Source: Cryobacterium gelidum (GTDB taxonomy: Bacteria > Actinomycetota > Actinomycetes > Actinomycetales > Microbacteriaceae). From it: a stretch of 64,000 nucleotides of DNA. Both the position numbers and the translations under genes were made by a program. The stretch's first letter is position 1; each line of letters begins with the position of its first letter. Where the stretch lies: positions 186,373 to 250,372 of the forward strand of contig NZ_SOHL01000027.1 of NCBI RefSeq assembly GCF_004403985.1, written 5' to 3'. The notes under the pieces are model-generated. The model did not search any database. It had not been told where the DNA came from and saw only the letters and a program-made list of their open reading frames with translations. Of the stretch, positions 55,575-64,000 are shown piece by piece.

Positions 55575-57407
55575 GTGAAACAGATTGACATGCCCGCCGT
55601 CGTTCCCGCCGATCCTGGCGCCAACATCACCGACCTGCTGATGAACCGTCTCGCCGCGTCTCCAGAACTCGTGCTGTTCTCACTTCCCCGGGATGGTCGC
55701 TGGCTGCCCGTCACCACCCGGGAGTTCCATGCGCAGGTCGTGGCGCTGGCCAAGGGCCTCGTCGCCGCCGGCATCCAGCCCGGCGACAAGATCGGGCTCA
55801 TCTGCAAGACCCGCTATGAGTGGACCCTGATCGACTTCGCGGTCTGGTTCGCCGGAGCAATCCTGGTGCCCGTCTACGAGACCAGCTCGCCCAGCCAGGT
55901 GCAGTGGAACCTCAGCGACTCGGGCGCCATGGCAGTCATCGTCGAGACCGCTGACCATTTCGCACGGTTCGACGAGGTGTACCCGGAACTTGGCAATATC
56001 CGGTCGGTCTGGCAGATCGATCTGGGCGATTTGGACAAGCTCGTCGCCGGGGGCGCTGACGTGACGGATGCTGAAATCGATCGCCGCCGCAACCTGGCCG
56101 TCGGCAACGACATTGCCACCCTGATCTACACCTCCGGTTCGACCGGCAAACCCAAGGGCTGCGTGCTCACCCACGCGAATTTCCTCGAGACCAGCCGCAA
56201 TGCCGCGGTCGCGCTCAAGGAAGTACTGGTTCACCCCGAGGGTGCTTCGACGCTGTTGTTCATCACCACCGCCCATGTCTTCGCTCGTTTCATCTCGGTG
56301 CTCTGCGTGCACGCGGGCGTGCGCGTCGGCCACCAGGCCGACACCAAGACCCTCCTGGCGGCGCTGGGCAGCTTCCAACCGACTTTCCTGCTCGCGGTAC
56401 CGCGGGTGTTCGAAAAGGTCTACAACTCGGCCCAGCAGAAGGCCATCGCCGGGGGCAAAGGCAAAATCTTTGACACCGCCGCGCATGTGGCGGTCGAACA
56501 TTCCAAGCTCGTGCAGGCGGGAACATCGATTCCCCTCGGTATGAAGATCAAGTTCGCACTGTTTGACAAGCTCGTCTACAGCAAGTTGCGGGCCGCCATG
56601 GGCGGCAAGGTCGTGTGGGCGGTCTCGGGTTCCGCTCCGCTCGGCGCCCACCTCGGACACTTCTTCAACAGTCTCGGCATTGTCATTCTCGAGGGCTACG
56701 GTCTGACCGAAACGACCGCTCCCGCCAATGTGGGCTTGGCCACGCGGGCCAAGATCGGCACGGTCGGACCGCCGCTGCCCGGCGTCTCGGTGCGCGTCAT
56801 GGACGACGGTGAGATCGAGGTCAAGGGGGTCAACGTCTTCAAGGAGTACTGGAACAACCCCCAGGCTACTACCGATGCGTTTGACGACGGCTGGTTGAAG
56901 ACCGGCGACATCGGTGACTTTGACGCCGAGGGCTTTCTCACCATCACCGGGCGCAAGAAAGAGATCATCGTAACGGCCGGTGGCAAGAACGTGGCCCCGG
57001 CCGCGTTGGAAGACCCCATTCGCGCGAACCCGTTGGTGGGCCAGGTCGTCGTGGTCGGCGACCAGAAGCCGTTCATCGGCGCGCTCATCACCCTCGACCC
57101 CGACATGCTGCCGGTCTGGCTGAACAACAACCAGGAGGATGCCGGCATGACGCTCGCGCAGGCATCCGTCAATAAGGCCGTGCTGGCGGAAATCCAGCGC
57201 GCTGTCGACCATGCCAATGAGGGTGTGTCGCGAGCGGAGTCGATTCGGAAGTTCTCACTGCTGCCGATTGAGCTCACCGAGGACAGCGGGCACCTGACAC
57301 CGAAGATGAGCATCAAGCGCAACATCATCCTGCGGGACTTCGCCGGTGAGATCGAGGCGATGTACGTCAACGCGCCGGCCACTGAGGGCATTTCGCTGCG
57401 CGAGTGA
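55575..57407 (+). CDS. Long-chain acyl-CoA synthetase (FadD15-like)
   Basis: Activates fatty acids with ATP and CoA. 610 residues of the ANL superfamily: P-loop TLIYTSGSTGKPKGC, GYGLTETTAPA, DGWLKTGDIGDFD and GRKKEIIVTAGGKNVAPA with the adenylation hinge. Length and the first block match mycobacterial FadD15, which shares this locus order. GTG start at 55575 with AAGGAG five nt upstream; the open frame starts 11 codons earlier. It shares a hairpin with def at the 3' end. Confidence 0.93.
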   Translation: MKQIDMPAVVPADPGANITDLLMNRLAASPELVLFSLPRDGRWLPVTTREFHAQVVALAKGLVAAGIQPGDKIGLICKTRYEWTLIDFAVWFAGAILVPVYETSSPSQVQWNLSDSGAMAVIVETADHFARFDEVYPELGNIRSVWQIDLGDLDKLVAGGADVTDAEIDRRRNLAVGNDIATLIYTSGSTGKPKGCVLTHANFLETSRNAAVALKEVLVHPEGASTLLFITTAHVFARFISVLCVHAGVRVGHQADTKTLLAALGSFQPTFLLAVPRVFEKVYNSAQQKAIAGGKGKIFDTAAHVAVEHSKLVQAGTSIPLGMKIKFALFDKLVYSKLRAAMGGKVVWAVSGSAPLGAHLGHFFNSLGIVILEGYGLTETTAPANVGLATRAKIGTVGPPLPGVSVRVMDDGEIEVKGVNVFKEYWNNPQATTDAFDDGWLKTGDIGDFDAEGFLTITGRKKEIIVTAGGKNVAPAALEDPIRANPLVGQVVVVGDQKPFIGALITLDPDMLPVWLNNNQEDAGMTLAQASVNKAVLAEIQRAVDHANEGVSRAESIRKFSLLPIELTEDSGHLTPKMSIKRNIILRDFAGEIEAMYVNAPATEGISLRE

Positions 57408-57414
57408 TCTTGCC

Positions 57415-57449
57415 GCGTTCCCGGCTGTCCGCACGGTGGCCGGGAACGC
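57415..57449. terminator. Bidirectional terminator between the acyl-CoA synthetase gene and def
   Basis: Perfect 11-bp stem GCGTTCCCGGC/GCCGGGAACGC (57415-57425 with 57439-57449), 13-nt loop, centred in the 58-nt convergent spacer. There is no long T-run. Confidence 0.75.
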
Positions 57450-57465
57450 AGCGCGTCAGGCTCGA

Positions 57466-57957
57466 TTAGAACCAGGTGGACTCGCGGATTTCCTTCATTG
57501 CGGCGCGACGGTTTTCTTTGTCGAGGCGGTCGATGTAGAGAAAACCGTCGAGGTGATCGGTTTCGTGCTGCAAGGCCTGGGCCATGATGCCGGTACCGGA
57601 GAGCTCGACCGTGTTCCCGTCGAGGTCGATGCCGGAGACTCGCGCGAAGGGATACCGCTTCGTCGGGTACCAGAGGCCGGGAACCGACAGACAGCCCTCG
57701 TCGACGAGGTCGGGCTCGCCGGATAGTTCAACGATGGTGGGGTTGAGAATATACCCGATGTCTCCGTCGACGTTGTAACTGAACGCGCGCAGATTGACGC
57801 CGATCTGCGAGGCAGCGACACCGGCCCGACCGGGCAGGCGCACGCTGTCGACGAGATCCTGCACCAGACCTCGCACACGGTCGTCGATCCCCGTGATGGG
57901 GTCGGAGGCAGTCTTCAGTACCGGATCTCCGAAGAGACGGATCTGACGTTCGGGCAC
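57466..57957 (-). CDS. def: Peptide deformylase
   Basis: Removes the N-formyl group from nascent proteins. 163 residues with the three deformylase motifs: GVAASQIG (46-53, usually GLAAPQ), EGCLSVPG (87-94, metal Cys) and HETDHLDG (131-138, metal His residues and catalytic Glu). GTG start at 57957. It follows the MinD-like ATPase gene in the same direction of transcription by 60 nt. Confidence 0.96.
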   Translation of the reverse strand: MPERQIRLFGDPVLKTASDPITGIDDRVRGLVQDLVDSVRLPGRAGVAASQIGVNLRAFSYNVDGDIGYILNPTIVELSGEPDLVDEGCLSVPGLWYPTKRYPFARVSGIDLDGNTVELSGTGIMAQALQHETDHLDGFLYIDRLDKENRRAAMKEIRESTWF

Positions 57958-58017
57958 GGGGAGACTCCTCGGTAGGACGAATGGTGAGCGGCGAACGAGT
58001 GGAGGGCGAGCAGCCCG

Positions 58018-59346
58018 CTACAGGTTGCGGTCGGCGGGCAGCCCCTCGACTACGAGCTCGGCGAGCGTGCGCGCAGCCAGCCGAGTGATCGGCTTGAGGT
58101 CCTTGTACGACACGACGCTCCCTGCGGCCAGCTGCGGGTCGTAGGGAATGCGCACGATTTCGCGCACCCGGGAACGAAAGTGCGACTCGATCTCTTCGAG
58201 CCGCACCAAGTTCGTGCCCTGGGTTGCGGTGTTGAGCGCGACGATCGCGTTGCGCACCAGCTCGCCGTAGCCATTCGCTTCAAGCCAGGTCAGCGTTTCC
58301 GACGCCAACCGGGCCTCGTCGACACTGCCGCCGGAGACGATCACGATGGAGTCAGCGCGCTGCAGGGTGGCCCGCATGACCGAGTGCACGATGCCGGTGC
58401 CGCAGTCGGTGAGCGCGATCGAGTAGTACCGGGCGGCGAGGTCGGCAACGACGTTGTAGTCATTCTCGTCGAAGGCTTCGGAGAGCAGCGGGTCGGTGTC
58501 GGACGCGAGAATGTCCAGGCGGGTTTCGTCGCGCGACACCAGGGTGGAGAAGTCGGTGAAGTTGCCGATCGACGCCGCTTTGGTCACGACGTCCCGAACG
58601 GTCGAGCGGGTCTGCTTGCTGACGCGTTCGGAGAGGGTGCCTCGGTCAGGGTTGGCATCGATGGCGATGATGCGGTCCTCGCGGGCATCGGCCAGGGCCA
58701 TGCCGAGCAACGTCGTGACGGTGGTCTTGCCGACGCCGCCCTTGCGGGTGAGGATCGGCACGAACCGGGTGCCGCCCTCGAACTGGCGGCGGATGCGCTC
58801 GTCCATCTCTTTGTGCGCCTGCACCTTGGCAGAGTCGCCTAGGTTGACCAGGTGCAGGGTGAGCGCGTAGACGAATTCGGGCCAGGTGCCCTGCGGCGCT
58901 TTGCGGGTCTTGCGGTTGACCGCGAGCAGGCGATCGGAGGTCAGCATGGCCGCCGACTCGGGGGTGTTGGTGTTTTCGGAGCGGGTACGGTCGCGCCGAA
59001 CGGAGGAAGCGGTATCCGTTCTCGACAGCGATTCGATGGCGGAACTCGCGCCGGCCGCCCGGGTCGGGGCGGGCGTGCTGATTTCGACGGTGTGGGTCGC
59101 GGGGCTCGACACGCCCCTGGTCATCGGGGTGACTGCGCCGTTGGTTGAACGACCGGGCGCAACAACCGCGCGGCGGGGCATTGCTGTGACCTCGATCGGC
59201 ACGCTCAGGCTCTCGGGCAGAGCCGCCGCAAGATTGTCGATCGTGTGCGGCGGCAGCTCGCTGTGGTACTCGTCGTGGTCCCGCTGGGCGGCGGCAGACA
59301 CGGGGCGCGCGGGCACGCTCTGCTCGTCAGTACGTTTGTCTGGCAC
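58018..59346 (-). CDS. MinD/EspI-like P-loop ATPase with a long disordered N-terminus
   Basis: 442 residues. About 1-145 is Thr/Pro/Ala/Arg-rich and probably disordered; about 150-195 is a helical region (WPEFVYALTLHLVNLGDS); then a deviant Walker ATPase with KGGVGKTT at 202-209 and IIAIDANPDRGTLSERV. This arrangement resembles the MinD-like proteins that accompany type VII secretion (EspI/Rv3888c family), but no ESX genes are in the window. Function unknown. GTG start. Confidence 0.85.
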   Translation of the reverse strand: MPDKRTDEQSVPARPVSAAAQRDHDEYHSELPPHTIDNLAAALPESLSVPIEVTAMPRRAVVAPGRSTNGAVTPMTRGVSSPATHTVEISTPAPTRAAGASSAIESLSRTDTASSVRRDRTRSENTNTPESAAMLTSDRLLAVNRKTRKAPQGTWPEFVYALTLHLVNLGDSAKVQAHKEMDERIRRQFEGGTRFVPILTRKGGVGKTTVTTLLGMALADAREDRIIAIDANPDRGTLSERVSKQTRSTVRDVVTKAASIGNFTDFSTLVSRDETRLDILASDTDPLLSEAFDENDYNVVADLAARYYSIALTDCGTGIVHSVMRATLQRADSIVIVSGGSVDEARLASETLTWLEANGYGELVRNAIVALNTATQGTNLVRLEEIESHFRSRVREIVRIPYDPQLAAGSVVSYKDLKPITRLAARTLAELVVEGLPADRNL

Positions 59347-59381
59347 GGTGCATCCTCAACTGGTCGATAACGGCCCTCATC

Positions 59382-62300
59382 TTAGCGTGGACACACCACC
59401 ACGAGCAGATCGCCGGCATCAACCTGCTGGGTGAGCGGGATCGCCACCCGTTCGATGGTTCCCGCGATAGGTGCAGTGATGGCGGCTTCCATTTTCATGG
59501 CTTCAATCGACGCGACGCTCTGGCCTGCTTCGACCTGGGCGCCCTCTTCGACCTGCAGGGTGACCACACCGGAAAACGGGGCCGCAATCTGGCCGGGCTG
59601 GTTGGCATCCGCTTTCTCGGCGATTTTGGTCTGCACGGTGATGCTCGTGTCGCGCACGAATACCGGGCGCAGCTGGCCATTGAGAATGGTCATGACGGTA
59701 CGCATACCCTTGTCGTCGGCTTCTCCGATGGCTTCGAGGCCCACGTAGAGCCGCACGCCCTTGGCGATTTCGACGGCATGTTCCTGGCCGTGCTGCAGGC
59801 CGTAGAGGTAGTCGACGGTGTCAATGACCGACAGATCGCCGTAGGTCTCCTTGACCTGTTCAAACTGGCGGGTCGGCGCCGGGAACAGCAGCTGGTTGAG
59901 CATGGCACGACGTTCGACGCTGGTAGCGCCAAGCGCGGCGCGCTCCCCCGCGGTGATCTCGGTGACGCCGACGCGTATGTTGCGTCCCGCGAGCACCTTG
60001 GTACGAAACGGCTCAGGCCAGCCGCCGGGCAGGTCGCCGAGCTCGCCGGCCATGAACCCGATGACCGAGTCTGGCACGTCATAGTTGCCCGGGTTCTGCT
60101 CGAAGTCGGCGGGGTCGGCCTTCACCGCGGCGAGGTAGAGGGCGAGGTCGCCGACCACCTTCGACGAGGGCGTGACCTTGGGAACCCGGCCGAGGATGGA
60201 ATTCGCGGCGGTATACATGTCTTCGATCAGTTCGAAGTGGTCGGCAAGCCCAAGCGCGACGGCCTGGGTGCGCAAGTTCGAGAGCTGCCCACCTGGAATC
60301 TCGTGCGAGTACACCCGGCCGGTCGGTGCGGACAGCCCCGATTCGAACGGGGTGTACAGGGTGCGCACGGCCCCCCAGTACGGCTCGAGGTCGGTCGTGG
60401 CCTTGAGCGAAATGCCGGTGTCCCGCTCGGTGTGTGCCAGTGCGGCGACGAGGGAGGATGCCGACGGTTGGCTGGTCGTACCGGCCATCGGAGCCGAAGC
60501 CACATCGACGGCGTCAGCACCGGCGCGCGCCGCGGCGAGCAGCGTGGCGAGTTGGCCGCCCGGGGTGTCGTGGGTGTGCACGTGCACGGGCAGGTCGAAG
60601 CGTTCGCGGAACGCGGCCACGAGCTTCTCGGCTGCACTCGGCCGAAGCAGCCCGGCCATGTCCTTGATGCCGATCACGTGCGCGCCGCTTTCAACGATCT
60701 GGTCGGCAAGGCGCAGGTAGTAGTCGAGGGTGTAGAGATTCTCGGCCGGGTCGAGCAAGTCGCCGGTGTAACAGACGGCGACCTCCGCCAGGGCAGTGCC
60801 GGTATTCAGCACCGCGTCGATGGCTGGACGCATCTGCGACACGTCATTGAGGGCGTCGAAGATGCGAAAGATGTCCACGCCGGTGTTGGTCGCCTCGCGC
60901 ACGAAGGCGTCGGTGACCTCGGTCGGGTACGGGGTGTAGCCGACGGTGTTGCGGCCGCGCAGCAGCATCTGCAGGTTGATGTTCGGCAGGGCTTCGCGCA
61001 GCGCCGCCAGGCGATCCCAGGGGTCTTCGCCGAGAAAACGCAGCGCCACGTCGTAGGTGGCGCCGCCCCAGGCTTCCACCGAGAGCAGCTGCGGCGTCAG
61101 CCGGGCGACATAGGGCGCCACGGCGACGAGGTCCTTGGTGCGCACCCGGGTTGCCAGCAGCGACTGGTGGGCGTCCCTAAATGTCGTGTCGGTCACGGCC
61201 AGCGCGGTCTGGGCACGTAAGGAGGCGGCGAACTTGGCAGGGCCGAGCAGTTGCAGCTTCTGTCGCGAACCGTCGGGGGCTGGCTGGGTGATGTCGAGCT
61301 GTGGCAGCTTGTCACGCGGGTGCACCGTGGTCGGCGGCGCGCCGTTGGGCTGGTTGACGGTGACCTCGGCGAGCCAGTTGAGAATCTTGGTGCCGCGGTC
61401 CTTCGACTCGCGCCCGCGCAGCAGTTCCGGGCGCTCGTCGATGAACGAGGTACTGAGGTCGCCGGCCGCGAAATCCGGATCGTCGAGCACGGCCTGCAGG
61501 AACGAAATGTTGGTGGAGACGCCGCGGATGCGGAACTCGGCCAGCGCGCGCTTGGACCGGACGACAGCGGCCGCATAGTCGCGGCCTCGGCAGGTGAGTT
61601 TGGCGAGCATCGAGTCGAAGTGTGGGCTGATCTGCGCGCCCGTGTTGACGGTTCCACCATCCAAGCGGATGCCGGCGCCGCCAGGTGAGCGATAGGTGGT
61701 GATCTTGCCGGTGTCGGGGCGAAACCCGGCCGCGGGGTCTTCGGTCGTGATGCGGCACTGCAGGGCTGCGCCGCGCAGCCGGATCTTGCCCTGGGTCAGG
61801 CCGATCTCTTCGAGGGTCTCCCCCGCAGCGATGCGAATCTGCGCCTGCACGAGGTCGACATCGGTGACCTCTTCGGTTACGGTGTGCTCCACCTGGATGC
61901 GGGGGTTCATCTCGATGAACACGTGCTGCCCGGCGCGTTCACCGACGGTGTCGAGCAGGAACTCGACGGTGCCGGCGTTGACATAGCCGATCGACCGGGC
62001 GAACTTGATGGCGTCAGCGTACAGCTGCACCCGAATTTCATCACTGAGGTTCGGCGCCGGGGCGATTTCAATCACCTTCTGGTGCCGACGCTGAACCGAG
62101 CAGTCGCGCTCGAACAGGTGCACGGTCTCGCCGGAAGCGTCCGCCAGGATCTGCACCTCGATGTGTCGGGGGCGCAGCACCGCCGCCTCCAGGAACATCG
62201 TCGGGTCACCGAAGGCACTGGTGGCCTCACGCATGGCCTCTTCGAGCGCCCCGCGCAGCTCGCTCTTCTTCGCCACTCGGCGCATGCCGCGGCCGCCGCC

Positions 62301-62786
62301 GCCAGCGACGGCCTTGGCGAAGATGGGAAAGCCGATCTCATCGGCCTGGCTGATCAACAGCTCGACATCGGTCGACGGTTGTGTCGACTTGAGAACCGGT
62401 ACACCGGCCGCGATGGCGTGTTCCTTTGCGGTGACCTTGTTACCGGCCATTTCAAGCACGTCAGCGCCCGGGCCGATGAACGTGATGCCGGCTGCTGCGG
62501 CTGCATCGGCTAGTTCCGGGTTCTCCGACAGAAAGCCGTAGCCGGGGTAGATGGCGTCGGCGCCACATTCCTTGGCAACCCGGATGATTTCACTCACGTC
62601 GAGATAGGCCCGAACCGGATGCCCGACCTCACCGATCTGGTACGCCTCATCCGCCTTCAGGCGGTGCAGTGAATTGCGATCCTCGAACGGAAACACCGCC
62701 ACGGTCTTGGCTCCGAGCTCGTACGCCGCGCGCATGGCACGGATTGCGATCTCGCCGCGGTTGGCAACAAGGATTTTTTCAAACAT
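59382..62786 (-). CDS. pyc: Pyruvate carboxylase
   Basis: Biotin enzyme making oxaloacetate from pyruvate and bicarbonate (anaplerosis). 1134 residues: biotin carboxylase at about 1-455 (GGGGRGMR lid and IEMNPRIQVEHTVTEEV), carboxyltransferase at about 530-800 (DTTFRDAHQSLLATR), the allosteric/OADA region, and a C-terminal biotinyl domain with SIEAMKMEA where Lys1098 is biotinylated. ATG at 62786 with AAAGG upstream. The region around 62825-62839 between pyc and the divergent parA-like gene holds a small palindrome. Confidence 0.97.
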   Translation of the reverse strand: MFEKILVANRGEIAIRAMRAAYELGAKTVAVFPFEDRNSLHRLKADEAYQIGEVGHPVRAYLDVSEIIRVAKECGADAIYPGYGFLSENPELADAAAAAGITFIGPGADVLEMAGNKVTAKEHAIAAGVPVLKSTQPSTDVELLISQADEIGFPIFAKAVAGGGGRGMRRVAKKSELRGALEEAMREATSAFGDPTMFLEAAVLRPRHIEVQILADASGETVHLFERDCSVQRRHQKVIEIAPAPNLSDEIRVQLYADAIKFARSIGYVNAGTVEFLLDTVGERAGQHVFIEMNPRIQVEHTVTEEVTDVDLVQAQIRIAAGETLEEIGLTQGKIRLRGAALQCRITTEDPAAGFRPDTGKITTYRSPGGAGIRLDGGTVNTGAQISPHFDSMLAKLTCRGRDYAAAVVRSKRALAEFRIRGVSTNISFLQAVLDDPDFAAGDLSTSFIDERPELLRGRESKDRGTKILNWLAEVTVNQPNGAPPTTVHPRDKLPQLDITQPAPDGSRQKLQLLGPAKFAASLRAQTALAVTDTTFRDAHQSLLATRVRTKDLVAVAPYVARLTPQLLSVEAWGGATYDVALRFLGEDPWDRLAALREALPNINLQMLLRGRNTVGYTPYPTEVTDAFVREATNTGVDIFRIFDALNDVSQMRPAIDAVLNTGTALAEVAVCYTGDLLDPAENLYTLDYYLRLADQIVESGAHVIGIKDMAGLLRPSAAEKLVAAFRERFDLPVHVHTHDTPGGQLATLLAAARAGADAVDVASAPMAGTTSQPSASSLVAALAHTERDTGISLKATTDLEPYWGAVRTLYTPFESGLSAPTGRVYSHEIPGGQLSNLRTQAVALGLADHFELIEDMYTAANSILGRVPKVTPSSKVVGDLALYLAAVKADPADFEQNPGNYDVPDSVIGFMAGELGDLPGGWPEPFRTKVLAGRNIRVGVTEITAGERAALGATSVERRAMLNQLLFPAPTRQFEQVKETYGDLSVIDTVDYLYGLQHGQEHAVEIAKGVRLYVGLEAIGEADDKGMRTVMTILNGQLRPVFVRDTSITVQTKIAEKADANQPGQIAAPFSGVVTLQVEEGAQVEAGQSVASIEAMKMEAAITAPIAGTIERVAIPLTQQVDAGDLLVVVCPR

Positions 62787-62824
62787 GCAAGCCTTTCGAG
62801 GGCGTACGCCGCGCACAGCTAACG

Positions 62825-62839
62825 GTTAGGTTCTCTAAC
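62825..62839. promoter_or_regulatory. Palindrome between pyc and the parA-like gene
   Basis: GTTAG-gttct-CTAAC, perfect 5-bp arms. It overlaps the expected -35 region of the parA-like gene, whose possible -10 TAACGT (62851-62856) is eight nt before its ATG. It could bind a regulator of one or both genes. Confidence 0.4.
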
Positions 62840-62864
62840 ACTAGTGAAGGTAACGTTGCTACTC

Positions 62865-63677
62865 ATGCACGTACTCAGCGTAAGTTCCCTCAAGGGTGGT
62901 GTCGGCAAGACCACTGTGACCCTTGGTCTCGCTTCCGCTGCCTTCGCCCGTGGCGTGCGAACACTCGTCGTGGATCTCGATCCGCAGTCCGATGTGTCCA
63001 CCGGCATGGATATCCAGGTCGCCGGTCATCTCAACGTTGCCGATGTCCTCGGTTCGCCCAAAGAAAAGACGGTTCGCGCGGCGATCGCCCCGAGCGGATG
63101 GACCCGCAACCGTCCCGGCACCATCGACGTCATGATCGGCAGCCCGTCGGCGATCAATTTTGATGGGCCGCACCCCAGCATCCGTGATATCTGGAAACTC
63201 GAAGAAGCGCTCTCGACGATCGAGAAGGACTATGAACTCGTTCTCATCGATTGTGCACCCTCCCTCAACGCCCTGACGCGCACGGCGTGGGCCGCGAGCG
63301 ACCGGGTCGCGGTCGTGACCGAGCCCGGCCTGTTCTCGGTCGCTGCTGCCGACCGCGCCCTGCGCGCAATCGAAGAAATTCGTCGTGGCCTGAGCCCCCG
63401 TCTTCAGCCGCTCGGCATCATCGTGAACCGTGCCCGCTCCGCTTCGCTCGAACACCAGTTCCGCATCAAAGAATTGCGGGACATGTTCGGTCCCCTCGTG
63501 CTCAGCCCGCAGCTGCCCGAGCGCACCTCGCTGCAGCAGGCACAGGGAGCGGCCAAGCCGCTTCATATCTGGCCCGGCGACAGTGCTCTCGAAATGGCCG
63601 GATTCTTCGATCAGATCCTCGACCGTGTGCTGCGCACGGCGCGGATCGGCGAATACGCCGAGGTTCCCGCGCAGTAA
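62865..63677 (+). CDS. ParA-family ATPase
   Basis: 270-residue deviant Walker ATPase: HVLSVSSLKGGVGKTTVTLGL at the N-terminus, VVDLDPQSDVSTGMD, and LIDCAPSLNALTRTAW. These are typical of ParA partitioning/positioning ATPases. No parB or centromere-like repeat was seen nearby and this is not the dnaA-linked chromosomal parA, so the cargo is unknown. The ATG at 62865 is chosen; GTG at 62844 would add seven residues. Convergent with the MerR-type gene. Confidence 0.87.
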   Translation: MHVLSVSSLKGGVGKTTVTLGLASAAFARGVRTLVVDLDPQSDVSTGMDIQVAGHLNVADVLGSPKEKTVRAAIAPSGWTRNRPGTIDVMIGSPSAINFDGPHPSIRDIWKLEEALSTIEKDYELVLIDCAPSLNALTRTAWAASDRVAVVTEPGLFSVAAADRALRAIEEIRRGLSPRLQPLGIIVNRARSASLEHQFRIKELRDMFGPLVLSPQLPERTSLQQAQGAAKPLHIWPGDSALEMAGFFDQILDRVLRTARIGEYAEVPAQ

Positions 63678-63682
63678 GTCGT

Positions 63683-63701
63683 TCGACGGCATGCGCGTCG
63701 A
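63683..63701. terminator. Weak hairpin between the convergent parA-like and MerR-type genes
   Basis: TCGACG/CGTCGA 6-bp stem with a 7-nt loop in the 58-nt spacer; no T-run. Low support. Confidence 0.25.
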
Positions 63702-63735
63702 CACGACCTGCCGGAGGATCGTGCGCTCGCGGGTT

Positions 63736-64000
63736 CTAAGAGATTTTGCGGGTGGTGCGGCGCGCGGCGAGTTCGTCTGTGGCGTCGATCGCCTGCAGGT
63801 CGAGTTCGACCAGGCTGGTTTCAACCTCGCGCAGCACCTTGCCAACGGCAATGCCGAAGACGCCCTGGCCGCGGCTGACCAGGTCGATGACTTCATCGTT
63901 CGAGGTGCATAGGTAGACGCTCGCACCATCGCTCATGAGAGTGGTCTGGGCGAGGTCGCTGATGCCCGATTCGCGCAGCTGGTTGACCGCCGTGCGAATC
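63736..64000 (-). CDS. C-terminus of a MerR-family regulator (Rv1828/FtsR-like), partial
   Basis: The frame is open to the right edge: 87 residues before the stop, beginning IRTAVNQLRESGISDLAQTTLMSDGASVYLC. This looks like the C-terminal effector domain of the Rv1828-type MerR regulators; DEVIDLVSRGQGVFGIAV is the recognisable stretch. The DNA-binding domain is outside the window. An internal ATG at 63936 is not the true start. Such regulators are commonly found beside parA-like genes in Microbacteriaceae. Confidence 0.7.
   Translation of the reverse strand, partial: IRTAVNQLRESGISDLAQTTLMSDGASVYLCTSNDEVIDLVSRGQGVFGIAVGKVLREVETSLVELDLQAIDATDELAARRTTRKIS

Noticed and set aside
63736-63936. 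A complete 66-residue protein starting at the ATG at 63936
   Set aside because: The frame stays open to the window edge and the upstream residues continue the same conserved regulator domain, so the ATG is internal.
1-64000. tRNA, rRNA, tmRNA, RNase P or 6S RNA genes
   Set aside because: All intergenic gaps were read; none shows a cloverleaf, CCA-type 3' end or conserved RNA core.

Overview
The window is a gene-dense, high-GC stretch of an actinobacterial chromosome, most likely Microbacteriaceae (Cryobacterium/Salinibacterium-like). Support comes from the complete actinobacterial division and cell-wall (dcw) cluster in canonical order, GTG/TTG starts (including a TTG start on mraZ), a class II DAHP synthase, synteny resembling the mycobacterial idsA2-Rv2175c-pknL-aroG-fadD15 region, and a MurE whose diaminopimelate motif is replaced. 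The family assignment is inference; no rRNA or tRNA gene is present to anchor it.

Layout. 1-9.9 kb: leuS (3' end outside the window), pabB, dedA, and the minus-strand cytochrome bd operon cydA-cydB-cydD-cydC. Divergent from cydA is a BlaI-type repressor plus M56 metalloprotease pair; two identical palindromes lie between. 11.4-14.6 kb: a four-gene osmoprotectant ABC importer. 14.8-16.7 kb: a TetR regulator and an APP1-type phosphatase. 16.7-19.6 kb: hisD-nrdR-pyrD operon. 19.7-22.2 kb: a small accessory segment (flavin reductase, alpha/beta hydrolase, acyltransferase). 22.4-27.6 kb: a 38-bp tandem repeat at the dnaE stop codon, then dnaE, an RluA-family pseudouridine synthase and lspA. 27.6-46.0 kb: the division/cell-wall cluster, transcribed as mraZ-rsmH-ftsL-ftsI-murE-murF-mraY-murD-ftsW-murG-murC-ftsQ-ftsZ-yggS-sepF-yggT-divIVA. 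46.4-57.4 kb: DUF3040 gene, polyprenyl synthase, Rv2175c-like DNA-binding protein, secreted LysM protein, PASTA kinase, aroG, acyltransferase, ROK glucokinase, acyl-CoA synthetase. 57.5-64 kb: def, a MinD-like ATPase, pyruvate carboxylase, a ParA-like ATPase and the C-terminus of a MerR-family regulator.

How it works together: most of the window builds the cell. The dcw cluster makes lipid II and the septal machinery; DivIVA, SepF and FtsZ place it; the polyprenyl synthase may feed isoprenoid carriers; the PASTA kinase with its neighbouring DNA-binding and LysM proteins looks like a wall-sensing module. The rest is core metabolism (folate, pyrimidine, histidine, aromatic and anaplerotic steps) and a regulated alternative oxidase.

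There is no phage, insertion sequence, CRISPR array or obvious defence island. The most notable signals are the twin operator between cydA and blaI, a 270-nt antisense run-on of cydC through dedA, the altered MurE motif, MraZ-type box pairs on both strands upstream of mraZ, terminator stems that share stop codons, two tandem-repeat loci, and a strongly recurring AGCGGATGCC-type word. The only gap above 300 nt is 45957-46357, which holds the mraZ promoter region.
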